This document shows positions 34,469 through 46,850 of a stretch of 64,000 nt of DNA, in pieces. The stretch spans positions 6,437,728-6,501,727 of the forward strand of contig JAKGHH010000008.1 in NCBI GenBank assembly GCA_022828595.1, written 5' to 3'. How positions within the stretch are numbered: the stretch's first letter is position 1; each line of letters begins with the position of its first letter. A program made the translations under genes and the position numbers. Under the pieces are notes generated by a model. The model worked only from the letters and a program-made list of their open reading frames with translations. It did not search any database and was not told where the DNA came from. Source of the DNA: Nelumbo lutea. Its lineage: Eukaryota > Streptophyta > Magnoliopsida > Proteales > Nelumbonaceae.

Positions 34469-36993
34469 ATACTTAGATTTATATTGTATATGTATTAATA
34501 AGATTAATTTAAATATTGTGTTTTTACTAAAGAATTTGCAAATTCAAGCTTCAAACAAGTTATTTTCAATATATTTTGAATTTAATTTATTAATGTTATT
34601 CATTATCCGATTAATTCTATTCAAATATGATGGATAAGATTTTATTTCAATTCGAATATAAACCAATCAAATTTTGGTATTTGGTGATAATCACCACTAA
34701 TAACCCCTTCCCAAAGTCGGTGATTTGTGGGAATTAAATCCACATCTATACCGGAGCAAACCAACTAACATATCAATCGAGCCACCTCTTAATTGATAAA
34801 CAAACAACAATAACAAATCAAATTTGGATCTATCAATTTTCCATCCATTCAATTTGCAGCCTTAAATCATACATATAATACATGTTCAATACCCCTAGTT
34901 AATTTGTAACAAGATTTCCATTGCAAAATAAGCCATCCATATTATATTCTAAGATGCAAATTGTTCACATTAGCTAATTACTCTCTCTTGCTTCCCAACC
35001 CCTTTAAAACTTTATAATTTTTTATTAAAAAAATCAAATCAGAGCTACTTTATTTTCTACTTTTGTAATGTAAATTAAGACCCCACACACCTTATTTGTA
35101 CAAACACGTGAAAATCTAGCTAGTGTTTGGAATTCATGTCATTTTCTTAAAAAACCGGCACCACATCGATACCTGCCTATGTTTGAAATCCGTTTTCTCA
35201 TACCATGCCTATTGTTATTTTTCTAAAAAATACTCTCCCAGACAATGCCTTGAAAATCAGGAAAGATGTGATTTTTTTTACTGTTATTAGTAACAGTATG
35301 CTGACGTGGTATTGAAAAACACTTATATGGCAGCAACCAATAAAGGTACTAAAAAAAGGTTTTCTCAAAAAAACAATACCATACTTAATACAACACCATT
35401 TTCTAAAGAAAAAAAAAAACCTTTTATAGGCAATAGTTTCAACCTTCAACTTTCAAACATGCCCTAAACCAGATTTTTTGCTTCCAACTAAAAGCCCACT
35501 GTAATTCGAGGCTTCGGTGTTTATTACAAGTACTGTTTGTACGAGTGCAATGACAAAGATCAACTTTGTGTACGAAATTTCCTACAAGTCAATCATAAAT
35601 ATGACAAATGATGTCACACCTCTACAGGTTCTGGTATTGTGTAACGGTTGCTGGTTTTGCACCTCCTCTAAGCTCTTATCCACGCTCATCCTTTATTAAA
35701 AAAAAAAAAAAAAAAAAAATCTTTGTCCACCTTATTCGCAAGCCTGTTTTCAATCTCTTGTTCTTATTGTTTTGTGGTCTTATAAGGATAGCGGTGCCAA
35801 AAGGATATTTTGTTGCACAACGTGCCAAGAATCACCTTTATGTAGCAATTTCCTTCTCATCACCTTACCTCACCTACTACAACACATTTCTCAATTATTA
35901 TAAAAAGTTTCATTACCGCCTTTATAGACCAACCTCCTCTTCCATCCTATATCAAACACCAATCCTATATATTCTTCACTTTTTATTAGTATTTTTCACA
36001 ATTTCTTCTTGTTTGGCTGCAATTGCAAAGTGCTTTTCATAATTAATATTGGCCATTGAAATTTTTGCTATTTTAAGAACGAATTTAAATGAAAAGAAAG
36101 TTTTATCTTGACTTAGATATGGGTGGCACTTGGGTCGAATTGGGTTGAGCAGTTGTCAAATTTTAAGTGGGCCTGAGCAGTGAGCCCAATCCCCAGCTGA
36201 ATGTAGTGGCATTTAACCCATATCTAGAGCTTTCGGATTCGAATTTAGTCCACTGATAGAAGATAAGAAGATGCACACTTGAGACCCCACATGTTTATTT
36301 TCATATATAAATATATATTTGTATGCTTGCGTTATATGCATATTATGCGAATTTGATTAATAGGTTCCCATTTTCCAACTTGATTTCTTATTGGGATAGG
36401 GCAGTGTTAAGATTCAATTCATCTGATGATGATCTAGAGTTCTAGACAATCGGTTAGCATTAAGATTCCAATACATCGAATGGGTTTAACCCGAATCAAC
36501 ATGGTCCGCCCTAGTTGCACTCTTAATTTATTCTCGTGTCTTTTTTTTTTCTTTTTAATTTTTGGTATGCAATATAATCCCCTTAATTTATTAACAAAAA
36601 AAAAACTATGATACGAAAAAGACATAGTACCCAAAGAGCTTTGACCAATTACAGTACTCCATGAATTGTGATAAACACCATCCGATTGGTCATCTCTTTT
36701 ATAATACCGGTTGATCGGATGTAAGCTTTTCTAACATGATATATTTTTAGTATCATAATCTACATTTTAACAATGGAGAATTAAATCTTTATCTCTACTA
36801 TCTCAGAATCCATTGGCATAGAACATTTTTTTTTTCAAGTGAAATCCCTTAGTATATGAAAGACTGAAAAAGCACTTCCATTATTGTAGAATAATAAACA
36901 TTCAGATTTAACTTTCTATATCTAAATTCATGAATTTGATTTATTCCGAGCTATTAAAGGGAGAGCTACTTTTTGGGAAGTATAAACTGAAAC

Positions 36994-37042
<49 letters not shown>

Positions 37043-38507
37043 TAGTGAAACATAATTCGAGTCATGATACAACTCTACTCCCAACACCACAAGTCTAGGA
37101 GGTTTTGTTATATGCATAGGAAGCTTTCTTTGGACAGAAAAACATTAATTGAATTTGAGAGTTGAAACTTGAAAGGGGGTTTTGATCCAAGGGGAGCCCA
37201 TTGTATGGGATTGAAGTCTGGTCTTGGAAAAGGGGGCTTATTTTCACCAATTTGCAAATGGCATAAGAATTAAGGAACAGGTCACATCTCAGCCCAATCA
37301 TTTGTTGAAGAAGCTTAAAAGCGTATCGTCATGTCATGGGCTTTGTGGAATCCTTGTTCCCTCTTTTCAAATCTCCAAGGGCCCTGCACCCTTTGCGTAT
37401 CAAGTGTCGTCGTCGAGACAAAAATGTAAATAAAATAAAATACAGGATTCATGAAATCGACCCCATGTAGTTGGGATAAGCCTTGGATGTTGATTAATTC
37501 ATGCATCCATTACTTTCACCACTCCTTTTGCGTGTGCATACGTGTTCATTAGTTCATGCATCCATTCAAAGTCCAGTCATTGTGTCAATGCTCTCTTGAT
37601 ACCGACATCTGTGAAAACAATGGTAAGGGTTATTCATAGTCACAAAATACAGTTGGGTTAGGTGATAGCTCATTAGCTTGGAATTAATGCCAATTTAGGG
37701 GCCGATATAAGTGCATAGAATCTAAATTTTTTGACGTTTTGAATGTTTATAGATTTATAGTGGAAATTAGAAATCTGTATTAGGTCTATTTCTCGTTAAT
37801 TTTGAAATTCCAAACTCAGCTTTATTGAGCAGGTGTTCTTCAATGTTAATTGTTTTTTTTTTTTTTTGACCTGTTGTGAGTTTTAAAAACAAATTAAAAT
37901 TATTTGGTTTGGAAATAAATTGTTTTTTAAAATAAAATATAAAAAATATATTCTTGATTCTATATATGTTTTTTTCTTTGCTTTTAAAATTAATATATAT
38001 ATATATATATATTCTTGAATTTTAGGTTTGAATCAGACGGGTTGGGTTGGGTTTTAGCTCAACTCAGGCCCAACCTAAGAATTGGGCCTAAAACCCAAGC
38101 CCAGCCCATACTAAAATTTGATGTACTCAGGTTAGGTTCAGGCCTGTGTCTGGCTTAAGTTGGTCAAGTAGTTCAAACTAAAAATTGATATACATGTGTG
38201 TGTGTATATGTATGCATATATGTATGTATATATGCATGTGAATATGTGTCTACATATGCATGTATATATGCATATAATCGGGCTGGGCTCGGGCTTCCTA
38301 AGTGGTAGGCCAAAGCCTAGCCCAAAAAATTTAAAAACCCAAAACTTTTGGACCCAAACCCAATCCGAGGACTAGAAATTTAAGGCTAGCATGTGTAAAA
38401 TTGCGGGTTGGGTTGCTCCGAGTTCAGGTTAGACCCGCCCGAGATATACCCCTAGAAAATACATTTTAAAAACAAATAAAAACCAAAATATTCACTCTGT
38501 ACAATGA
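34469..38507. other. Intergenic DNA with simple repeats
   Basis: No supported gene. Holds an A run of about 22 at 35700, a long (AAT)n tract at 36994-37042, (AT)n near 37990-38012, a TATG-rich tract at 38190-38275, and about 38030-38458 a diverged repeat rich in GGGTTGGGTT and GGCCCAA motifs ending TACCCCTAG, which looks like an old hAT-type MITE. Confidence 0.4.
36994..37042. repeat. (AAT)n microsatellite
   Basis: About 16 uninterrupted AAT units. Confidence 0.95.
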
Positions 38508-38668
38508 GATCACATCTCCGCCCCACAGCGCATCCCCGCCGTGTATTGGGAACATCTCCCGATGATAACATCATCAGAACTGATCTTATCATTGGGAGAT
38601 GTTCCTAAAACATGAGGATATGCTGTGGGGCATTGTGGGGCGGCTCCTTGTGGAGCGGAGATGTGAAC
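38508..38668. mobile_element. Inverted-repeat MITE (hairpin-forming)
   Basis: The left end GATCACATCTCCGC and reversed right end GTTCACATCTCCGC match. Inner arms also pair (GGGAACATCTCCCGATGATAA with TTATCATTGGGAGATGTTCC). The RNA would fold into one long imperfect hairpin. Confidence 0.65.
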
Positions 38669-40359
38669 TCCTATACAACACCCCCAAGAGGGCAATTTGA
38701 ATCTTCTATCACTAAATTATCTCCACATCCCTACCCATAAAACACCCGAAATTCTCTCAATACACGGTTGGAATGTGCTGTGGGACACTTGTGGGGCGTT
38801 GGGAAGCAGAAGTGGTAACAGCTCGCATATAGCAGATCCGAGCCCCCATAGTGAGATTAAATTTTTCTATTTTTTTTTCCTGTTCCTTTTCTTTCTTTTT
38901 TTTATAACGGGAGGTTAGAGATATTTGATATGAAATTCGGTTGTGTATTGTGGTGGGTATGAATATGCACAAGGGCATGCGAATTAAGGTCCAAAACTGA
39001 GATTACTTCAATTACTTGGTCGTGTTAGGGTGGCAACATGCAGAAAGGCCACGTGGCCTAGCCTGGAGGTAGGGCCAGGCTGGGGCGAGATTTGATATCA
39101 TAGCCATGCATACTTAAATCTGATTGTCGGCCCTTTCAATAAAGTATGCTGGGCTGGGCCATACATATCAAGGCCCATCCATGATCAATAACATGTAATA
39201 AGCTTTGGGGTGTTTGTATTTGTGTGTTATTCTTTGTTTTATGCATATTAATTGAAATAATGGTCCGGTGGTGTTCCTTTTTTAAGACAGTGCTTTCTTT
39301 TCCTTTCATAAAAAATCATATTGAGATTTGAAATACACAAACGTTTAGTATAAAATATAAAACAATAATAAAGTAGATTAATGTTCATGGCCTAACTAGT
39401 GGGTTTGAAGGCCAACTTGCAACCAAACTTGGGCCAGCCTAATCCCCCTTTTATATCTTATACCAAGTCCTCTCCGGCAATTTGCCTCCCCTTGTTGGGT
39501 TGATGATTGATCTAAGCTGGCGCCAATTGCACCGTTATATACAACAATACAACAAGCAAATCAAAACATGATGAGGGACACGAATAAGCAGTTTTCTGTC
39601 TCTGATTCACGAAGGGTGGAGGCCCATAAAGCATGCTACATGGATCTAATTGGAGCACATTTACCTTCCATGAATTTACTTGTCATTTCTGCAATTTGAT
39701 TCCCAACTTTGCTGTGGCGAGACAAAATAGTTGTAAATCAAAGTTTTTTAAAAGGCTAATGGCAGAGACAAGGCCGTTGGGCATCAAAACAGAGCAGAAC
39801 ACCATGTACAATATAGAAGGTTTTGCGTGGGCTTGGTTGGGGGTCCAGAGGTGGAGCTTCCGGCCCAAATACTATGCAAATTTTGTCCATATAACGTTTT
39901 TTTTTTCTTTGAAGTCAGTGCATGTAATGTTTGCATAGGGGCATTTTGGTTAATTGAAATTGGATTTGAACTAAATGCTTTATAAGTAATTGAGAGTGGA
40001 TAAAAATTATTTGACAAATTTATTCAAATTTTTCTGATATTGGTATTTTATTTTATTTATTTTAGTAAATATAAATTATAACTATCGTTTTTAGTTTTAA
40101 ATTGGTGGGTCCTACTATCTTGTAGAGGCAGCAGCATGTAGGATTGCCTATAGTAGACCCCTTCGACCCGAGGTTATAGTGCTTGAATGCATCTTTTGCC
40201 AAAGATTTCTTAGTAGAAGTAACAATTCAGTATTATGTAAAATCTGTGTTGTTTCTTTGGCTTCTAGAAGACTATAAGCTGCCTGTTTAATTATGTGGTT
40301 GTTAATGCCAGTCGTTTAATTTATATTCAAAAAGAAAAAAAAAAAAAAAACGATGCAGT
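38669..40359. other. Intergenic DNA
   Basis: No supported gene. The small frames at 38697-38918 and 39633-39938 have no recognisable motif. Confidence 0.4.
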
Positions 40360-40760
40360 TCAGACTTCGAGCTTTCTTTTTTTTGATACAATGGAAGAAA
40401 GCTTAACAGAGGTGTGATAGGGGATCTCATGGAGGTAGCTCTCCTCTCGAAGCTGTCCTTTGTTCGTCAACCAGTTAGTGGCGGAGTTCCCTTCCCGCTT
40501 CCCGGTGGATGTATCCTTTGAGGAAAGCCTTTGAGCTATTTGTTTGCACTCTTCGACCATTGGCAGAGCCTTTATCGACATCAGAGAATCTCCTTGAATC
40601 GTTATGTAGGCATTCTGAAGTCTGAATCTGAGCTGCTAAACAGTTAGCTTGTGGGCCTGGGCCTCTAGAGAAGCATATATCTACCGTCCGCTCTAGCAGG
40701 GAAATCTCTTTGAAACTCTGGAACGTCACTGACTCACAAATCCTGATGAACTCAAAGAAT
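40360..40760 (-). pseudogene. LINE remnant, RNase H end
   Basis: Minus-strand frames read DSLMSIKALPMVEECKQIA and, in a shifted frame, REGNSATNWLTNKGQ. These correspond to the second half of the RNase H domain of plant LINEs (a D-S block and a final RE.N..A.WL..KG block). Frames are broken. A T run near 40377-40384 could be the poly(A) tail of a minus-strand LINE. Confidence 0.45.
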
Positions 40761-41101
40761 GTAGAGTTCCTCCCATATGGTCCTACTCCCGGTCTTGGTG
40801 CCTTGAGTTCTTTGTGACAAAAGGGTACTTCAAGAATTTTTTAAAAAATATATCAATCACATGATGTTGCATGTGAATGGTTTATGGCAGAGAGTTAACG
40901 GTAGGAAAGGTTTTAGGCAATTGTCAAAAACAGTAGGGATACTTTAAGACAGTTAGTTAATTAGTTAATTAGTCAATTAGTTAAACCTTAGTTATAAGTT
41001 TTCCTGATATTATGTCTTCCCAACATCAGTATTTTTTGGTAGAAATTCTGGTATCATATTTGAACCATTTCTCTTTTTATCAACAGTGAAGCCATATTGC
41101 C
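40761..41101. other. Intergenic DNA
   Basis: Nothing recognised apart from short TTAGTTAA repeats near 40950-40985. Confidence 0.4.
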
Positions 41102-41487
41102 TCTTAGGCTCAGTTTAGAAAGAGTACAAATACAAAGTGCATAGATTTGCACTCTACATATTTACATTTGTATTCCTTCTAAAATGAGCATCAAATACAA
41201 ATAGGTACAATGCAAATACATACAAAACATGGAAATGCATAGATTTGCACTCTACATATTTACATTTGTATTCCTTCTAAAATGAGCATCAAATACAAAT
41301 AGGTACAATGCAAATACATACAAAACATGGAAATGCATAGATTTGCACTCTATATATTTACATTTGTATTCCTTCCAAACTGAGCATCAAGTACAAATAC
41401 CTACAATACAAATACATAAAAATAATATAAAATACAAGATTTTACACTCTATACATTTATATCTGTACTCCTCCCAAACTAAGTCTT
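41102..41487. mobile_element. MITE with internal 98-bp tandem repeats
   Basis: The ends are those of the 14619 MITE family (TTAGGCTCAGTTTAGAAAGAG and, reversed, AGACTTAGTTTGGGAGGAG). Inside, a 98-bp unit at 41139-41236 is repeated without any difference at 41237-41334, followed by a diverged third unit. This makes it about three times the length of the simple copy. Confidence 0.7.
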
Positions 41488-42476
41488 ATCGTTCATTACA
41501 AATAAATACTATATTTTCTTTTTTCCCTCTAAAATTTCACTATTGCATTTAAAATACCAAAATTTCCTTTTTTTTATGATGACGACAATACGAACAACCT
41601 CTCTAGAAAACCTACATTGGGTTCAGCAAAACCTACCTAATAAAGTACTAAGAATAAAAATTTGATAAAAATTGCATCAAGTTGAGGGACAAACCATTGA
41701 CTGTGGTCGGTTTGCTTGCGCATATGTCATGTCTATGATTGTAGATAATTAGACAGCCATTTATCATCGTCTAACCTATCATAATTCAGCAGGGTGTTGT
41801 GAATTATGAGTAGAACACATTGTCCCAGCTGTAGGAACAACTGATGTAATTTGAACACAAAACCAAGTTCGATAAGTACATATTTCTTGCATGATTTATC
41901 AGCATATGCACAAACAAGGAGGTGGCATGGAGCAGTCGTTGCTGGGTTCTGACCGAGCACCAGATACAAGGAGTATAGGGCTGGCCCAGGTTTGGCCTTG
42001 TTGATAACGAGGCCCCCTTAGCAAGAATTATGTATGCTGCTATATAAATAGCAGAGTTTTTTAAAAACAAAAAAAAGAAGAAAACATAATAACAGATAAA
42101 TAAAAAATTCAGGACATCTCTCACTTTAAAGATTTTTTTTATGTCTTTTAAAAAAATTCTATGATGCCAGAAAGACATGGTATCGAAAAAAATTTAACCA
42201 ATTAAAACCCATATGTGAATTTTGATAAATAATACCTGAATATCACATTTATGACACCATTAATCAGTTGATTTGTCAGAAGTTTTTCAGATAACATGTC
42301 TTACTGGTATCATAATTGAACCATTTTTTCTTTTATTTAATTTTTGCCTTTTTGGTAGCAAGGAATGGTTGGGGCGGTTAGTACGATTGTATAATTGGCA
42401 AATAAGAGGCGTGGGTCAACAATGTTGTGGGGCTATTGGAATTTGATTGACATTGAATCATGTGGAGGTTGTGATG
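41488..42476. other. Intergenic DNA
   Basis: AT-rich; no gene or element recognised. Confidence 0.4.
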
Positions 42477-42890
42477 TAAGGGTGTCAATGGATCGGTTTT
42501 GGATTGGACCCCGTTCAGTTCAAAATCAAATTGGACAGATTGGATGGACCAATAAGATATATTGGATTGGACCAATTCGGGCTAAAATATTTATTAGATT
42601 GGATTGGACCTGGTCCATTTATAACAAATTTATATTGGATTGGGTTGGGTTAAACCAATATCTGCTTCATTGATATAAGATAAGAATATATGTGTCAATA
42701 GACCAGGTTTAGGTTGAAATCAATCTAAATCAAAATGAATTTGAACAGATTGGACTGTCCAGACATTAAATTGGACTGGTTCAAATTGATCCAAAACATT
42801 CATTGGATTGGATTGGACCTGGTCCATTTATAATGGACTCACATTGGACTGGATGTGATGGGACCAAATCCAATCCAATTGACACCCCTA
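42477..42890. mobile_element. hAT-type MITE, dimeric
   Basis: The left end is TAAGGGTGTCAATGGATCGG and the right end in reverse is TAGGGGTGTCAATTGG. The 8-bp flanks TTGTGATG (42469-42476) and TCGTGATG (42891-42898) agree at seven of eight positions, a hAT-type target duplication. The interior repeats the motif GTGTCAATAGACC near 42690, so the element is built of two halves of about 208 bp. A second copy, inverted, lies at 62726-63147. Confidence 0.75.
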
Positions 42891-45132
42891 TCGTGATGAA
42901 TGATCTGTTCAATTATATTTGCAGGGATATCGAGATGTTTTCCCCTTTGCAGTGCAACTTCATTTGCATTGGTGCAAATTCTCTGATTTACTTCTGTCTT
43001 AGGTTTTAATTTGTTTTGTCTATATGCAAATATGCAATAATGCAGATTAAGTAAAAAAAAATGTAAAATAAAAGCTTAAACAAAGTTAAGTAAAATGTGA
43101 AACAAAAATGAACCAAAATTTGCATTTTCTTTATTTGCATTTGTACTAGTTCCAATAAAATTGCAACCCAAACTAATAAACTCTCTATCCTTGTACCATT
43201 TTCAAATTCCTACACTGATTTTCTTTATTGCAAAATTGAATTACTAATTGCATGTTTGCATCCAAGATTCAAAGTAACGATGAGTACAATACAGAAAAAA
43301 GAGATGCATGCCAAGTGGTAAACACTTCTTTTTTTTTCAATTTGATATTTATAGATTGACTTAATAGGATGGTTCAAACTATTAATATCCCCTAACATTC
43401 AATATTTTGAGTTTTTGGTGACTTTTGATACGATATATTTCATATTACAATATACTGCAATACATAAAACTAAAACAATTTCAGTTTATGAACATTTGAT
43501 CACCAAAAAGGGTCCCCAACCCAATGAAAGGTTTACAACTTTACATTGACAACAAGATTTTCCTACACGAAGGGATATTTTCTGGGGTTAAAGAAAGAAG
43601 CATTCTTTCTTTCGGTTTTTTTTTTCTTCCCTATGCATCACTGAAACAAATAAGCAATAAATCACTTGGATTTCAAGTCTATTATTTGAAACACTTATTT
43701 ACTAAATTTCGACTTATAATTTCTCTATTTGTCTCTCTATTAAATCAAGATTTTATTTTTATTAATTGAAACACCCATTCTCCAAATCCCTTTAATCCAA
43801 ATACATTTAGACCAATTAGACCTTACTAATCGATCCAAGAACCTCAAAACATCTATCTTATCATTTTTCAATTAAAAATACCCTTATTTGCCTGATAATT
43901 GAAAAGATTCTATTTCGATCAAGCAATCTCATTGGACCATTTCCTTGAGACTTTCATGCATCATCAAACCTATCTTTATCACCCTAAGATCAACTAGAAA
44001 TACACAAGTCACATGAATGAAATCCCAATTCAACCATTTATCCTATAAAATTACCAAAATACCTTCAAACTTCAAAAAATCATAAAAATACCCTATCCCT
44101 AATAGGAGAGAGTACAAATCCCTTGTTTTTCAAATCCCTTGTAATCCCTTGTTTTTCAAACCTATCTTTATCCTATAAATTCTCACCAGGCTCAATTAGG
44201 AGAGAGTACAAGTACAAATTAAGTATAGAAAAAAAAATAAAAACTGTTACATACTAGTTGAAGATTCATACCAAGTTATCTTTGTTCTTTGGTTCATCTT
44301 TCTGATGGTATATAATATTAATGTCATTTTCAATTTATGTTTTTAATAAATTATAATATAAAATTGTGATTTGTGATATATTCTTGATCTAAATCTAATT
44401 CAAACATTAATGAAATCTATGAATATCGAATTCGATATGATCTGATCCAGTTTTTGAATTGAAACTAATTGGTAAGGACGAAGGAAAAAGACGACTATTG
44501 AAAACCCTTCCCTGTGCACTGGCCATCTCCACTGTCTCCCTTTTTTGTTCTTTTTCTTTTCTTCTTCCCTTGTTTTTCCCACCATCGTTACCACCGAATC
44601 AGGAGAGCAGCGGTGATACTTCCTCCCCTGGCTATCTCATTTTCTCTCTTCTCTCTTCTGTCTTCTATCTTCTTGTTCTTCTTTCTTTCCTATCCACCTT
44701 CTTCTTAGTTGTTCATCTTCACTATAGACGCTGCTCTGCCCAACCATCGCTCTCTCTCTCTCATCCTCTCCTCTTCTTCCTCTTCCTCCTCTTTCTTTCC
44801 TTTCCCCCGTTTTCTTTTCATTCTCTATCACTCTCACCACAATTGAGGCTTACTTGGATTCAATACTAACAAAAGGATGTTCACACCATTTTCACAGTTA
44901 CTTGCAATCATATATTGAGAATATCTTAATACTTGTATGCTTTTATTCATGAAGTGATATTTTCAATGCATAACTAAAGTGGCTGTGAATATAGTGTGAC
45001 ACCGTTTGTGAGGACTAAATCCGATTTAAACTGAGGCTATGCTTGCTTCATTACCACAGGCCTCATTCTTTAAATTCATTCTGATTCTGGTAAAGGATGA
45101 TTAAGAATAAATAAAAAAGAGTGTTTGGATAC
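42891..45132. other. Intergenic DNA with a pyrimidine-rich tract
   Basis: AT-rich. The segment 44500-44830 is a long CT-rich tract on the + strand. Its open frame (136 codons) is almost all Ser, Leu, Phe and Pro and reflects composition, not a gene. Confidence 0.45.
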
Positions 45133-45224
45133 TGATGAGGGTAGATTTGGCCCTCCAGTGAAATTGTGACACGTGGCACTTCGTGACAACTAGGAAAACA
45201 CTCAGCCAACAAACTTACGAAGTT

Positions 45225-45780
45225 GGTGACCCACCCGGGCACCAGTCTGGCCCGCCTGGCGCGACCTACGCACGGCACACGCGACCTGCGCGAACTGCGC
45301 ACGGCACGCGCGAACTGTGCGCGGCCTGGCGCACGGCCTGCACGAAACCCACCCGGGCACCAGTCTGGCCCGCCTTGCGCGACCTGCGCACGGCACACGC
45401 AACCTGCGCGAACTGCGCACAGCACGCGCGAACTGCGCACGGCCTAGCGCACGGCCTGCGCGAGACCCACCCGAGCACTAGTCTGGCCGGCCTGGCGCGA
45501 CCTGTGCACGGCCTGCGCGACCTGGCCGACCTGGACCAGCCTAGCGCATGATCCAGCCAAGGCGCCCACTGACGAACCTGGCCTAGACACTGACCCGCCG
45601 ACTGACACAGGCGCCAGCTTGACGACCTGGTCTAGACACTGACCCGCCGACTGACACAAGCGCCGACCTGACGACCTGGCCTAGACACTGACCCGCCGAC
45701 TGACGCAGGCACCCCTCTGACAACCCGGCCCAGGCGCCGACCTGGCTGCCTGACACAAGCGCCAGCCTGACGACCTCGAG
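45225..45780. repeat. GC-rich minisatellites in the LTR
   Basis: Two arrays: about 45225-45490, roughly 2.3 units of about 118 bp rich in GCGCGACCTGCGC and GCACGGC; and about 45575-45780, about four units of roughly 49 bp with GACCTGGCCTAGACACTGAC. Open frames on both strands here are by-products of the GC content. Confidence 0.75.
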
Positions 45781-46036
45781 GAGTTCACCACCGTACCCCG
45801 GTTCTGACAGGATGCGACGAGTCTTACCGTTTGGAGGCTTTTCACCCACCTAACCCGCGAGAACTCCGGTATATAAAGACCTCACCCCCCAAAGGGGAGG
45901 GGGTGAAAAGAAGGGAAGTAACCTCTGCTCTCTAGCTCTCTCATATTATCTTCAAAGCTCTCTACAATAAGAGTGCTAACTTAAGCATCGGAGAGCCCCC
46001 ACTGGGAAAATACCCCCAGGAACTCTGATTTAGTCC

Positions 46037-46185
46037 TCGCAGGTCCTTCAGCTCCCGCCGCCTACAAAGAGGAGGAAAAGATGGAGTTCTCGCAGGTCTC
46101 TCAACTCACGCCACCTACAAAGAGGATGAAAAGATGAAATTCTCGCAGGTCCCTCAGCTCCCGCAGCCTACAAAGGAAAGAAGAC
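46037..46185. repeat. 53-bp tandem repeat, about 2.8 copies
   Basis: The unit starts CTCGCAGGTC(C/T)(T/C)TCA and includes GCCTACAAAGAGGA. It lies between the R/U5 block and the end of the LTR. Confidence 0.75.
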
Positions 46186-46257
46186 CACCTCATGCTGACG
46201 ACAGTCGGATTGCGCCGCACTAGGGAGCTCCAGCATTCTCTAAGTCATTGGCCGCCT

Positions 46258-46630
46258 AGTAGGTAGTCTGCCACCAGACAGTTCGCCACCAGGCAGTTCG
46301 CCACCGAGCAGCTCGCCACCGGGCAGTTCGCCACTGGGCAGTTCGCCACTAGGCAGATCGCCACCAAGCAGCTCGCCACCAGGCAGTTCGCCACCGAGCA
46401 GCTCACCACCAGGTAGTTCGCCACAGAGCAGTTCGCCACCGGGCACCGGGCAGTTCGCCACCAAGCAGTTTGCCACTAAGCAGATCGCCACCAGGCAGTT
46501 CGCCACCAGGCAGTTTGCCACCAAAAAGTTCGCCATCGGGCAGTTCGCCACCAGGCAGTTCACCCCTAGGTAGTTCTCCACCGAGCAGTTCGCCAGTAGG
46601 CAGTTCACTACCAAGTAGCTCATCACTAAG
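46258..46630. repeat. 15-bp minisatellite, about 25 copies
   Basis: Core CCACCAGGCAGTTCG with variants CCACCGAGCAGCTCG. The same type of unit (CACAGGCAGCTCGCTA) occurs in shorter form inside the family 2 LTRs at 25390-25500 and 26325-26455. Because 15 is a multiple of three, all frames stay open, which yields a spurious pentapeptide-repeat-like minus-strand frame. Confidence 0.85.
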
Positions 46631-46850
46631 GCACGCCACCACCGGATCAAATAACGAGGTACTTAGCGAAAAAATTTTACATCACAAAACATTCGTACGT
46701 GGCCAAAAACGATTACATCATATATATTATTGTTGCCACGAGCTTCATTCTATTTAGAATGAAAGATGGCCCATTGGCTAAAATCGACTTATATCCCATC
46801 GCAAGAAAAATTTTTCATGCCTCGATCGAGTAAAAAGAGTGTTTGGATAC

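Larger units (their letters stand above)
45114..46850 (+). mobile_element. LTR-derived insertion flanked by 19-bp direct repeats
   Basis: The 19-mer AAAAAGAGTGTTTGGATAC occurs at 45114-45132 and again at 46832-46850. Between them an LTR of the Tat-type group starts at 45133 (TGATGAGGGTAGATTTGG), with TATA at about 45871 (GGTATATAAAG), the conserved block CTTAAGCATCGGAG at 45980-45993 and an end-like GGATTGCGCC near 46208-46217. No primer-binding site or coding part follows; instead there is a 15-bp array and about 200 bp of unrecognised sequence. Confidence 0.65.

Noticed and set aside
44459..44869. 136-codon frame with apparent hydrophobic segments
   Set aside because: It is read from a CT-rich tract, which always gives Leu, Ser, Phe and Pro; no domain or conserved motif.
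45063..45849. Arg/Ala/Cys-rich open frames on both strands
   Set aside because: GC-rich tandem repeats inside an LTR; overlapping frames on both strands have no family resemblance.
46240..46650. Minus-strand frame with pentapeptide-like repeats (VANCLVANCLVA)
   Set aside because: It results from a 15-bp minisatellite that keeps all frames open; the composition follows the DNA repeat, not a protein family.
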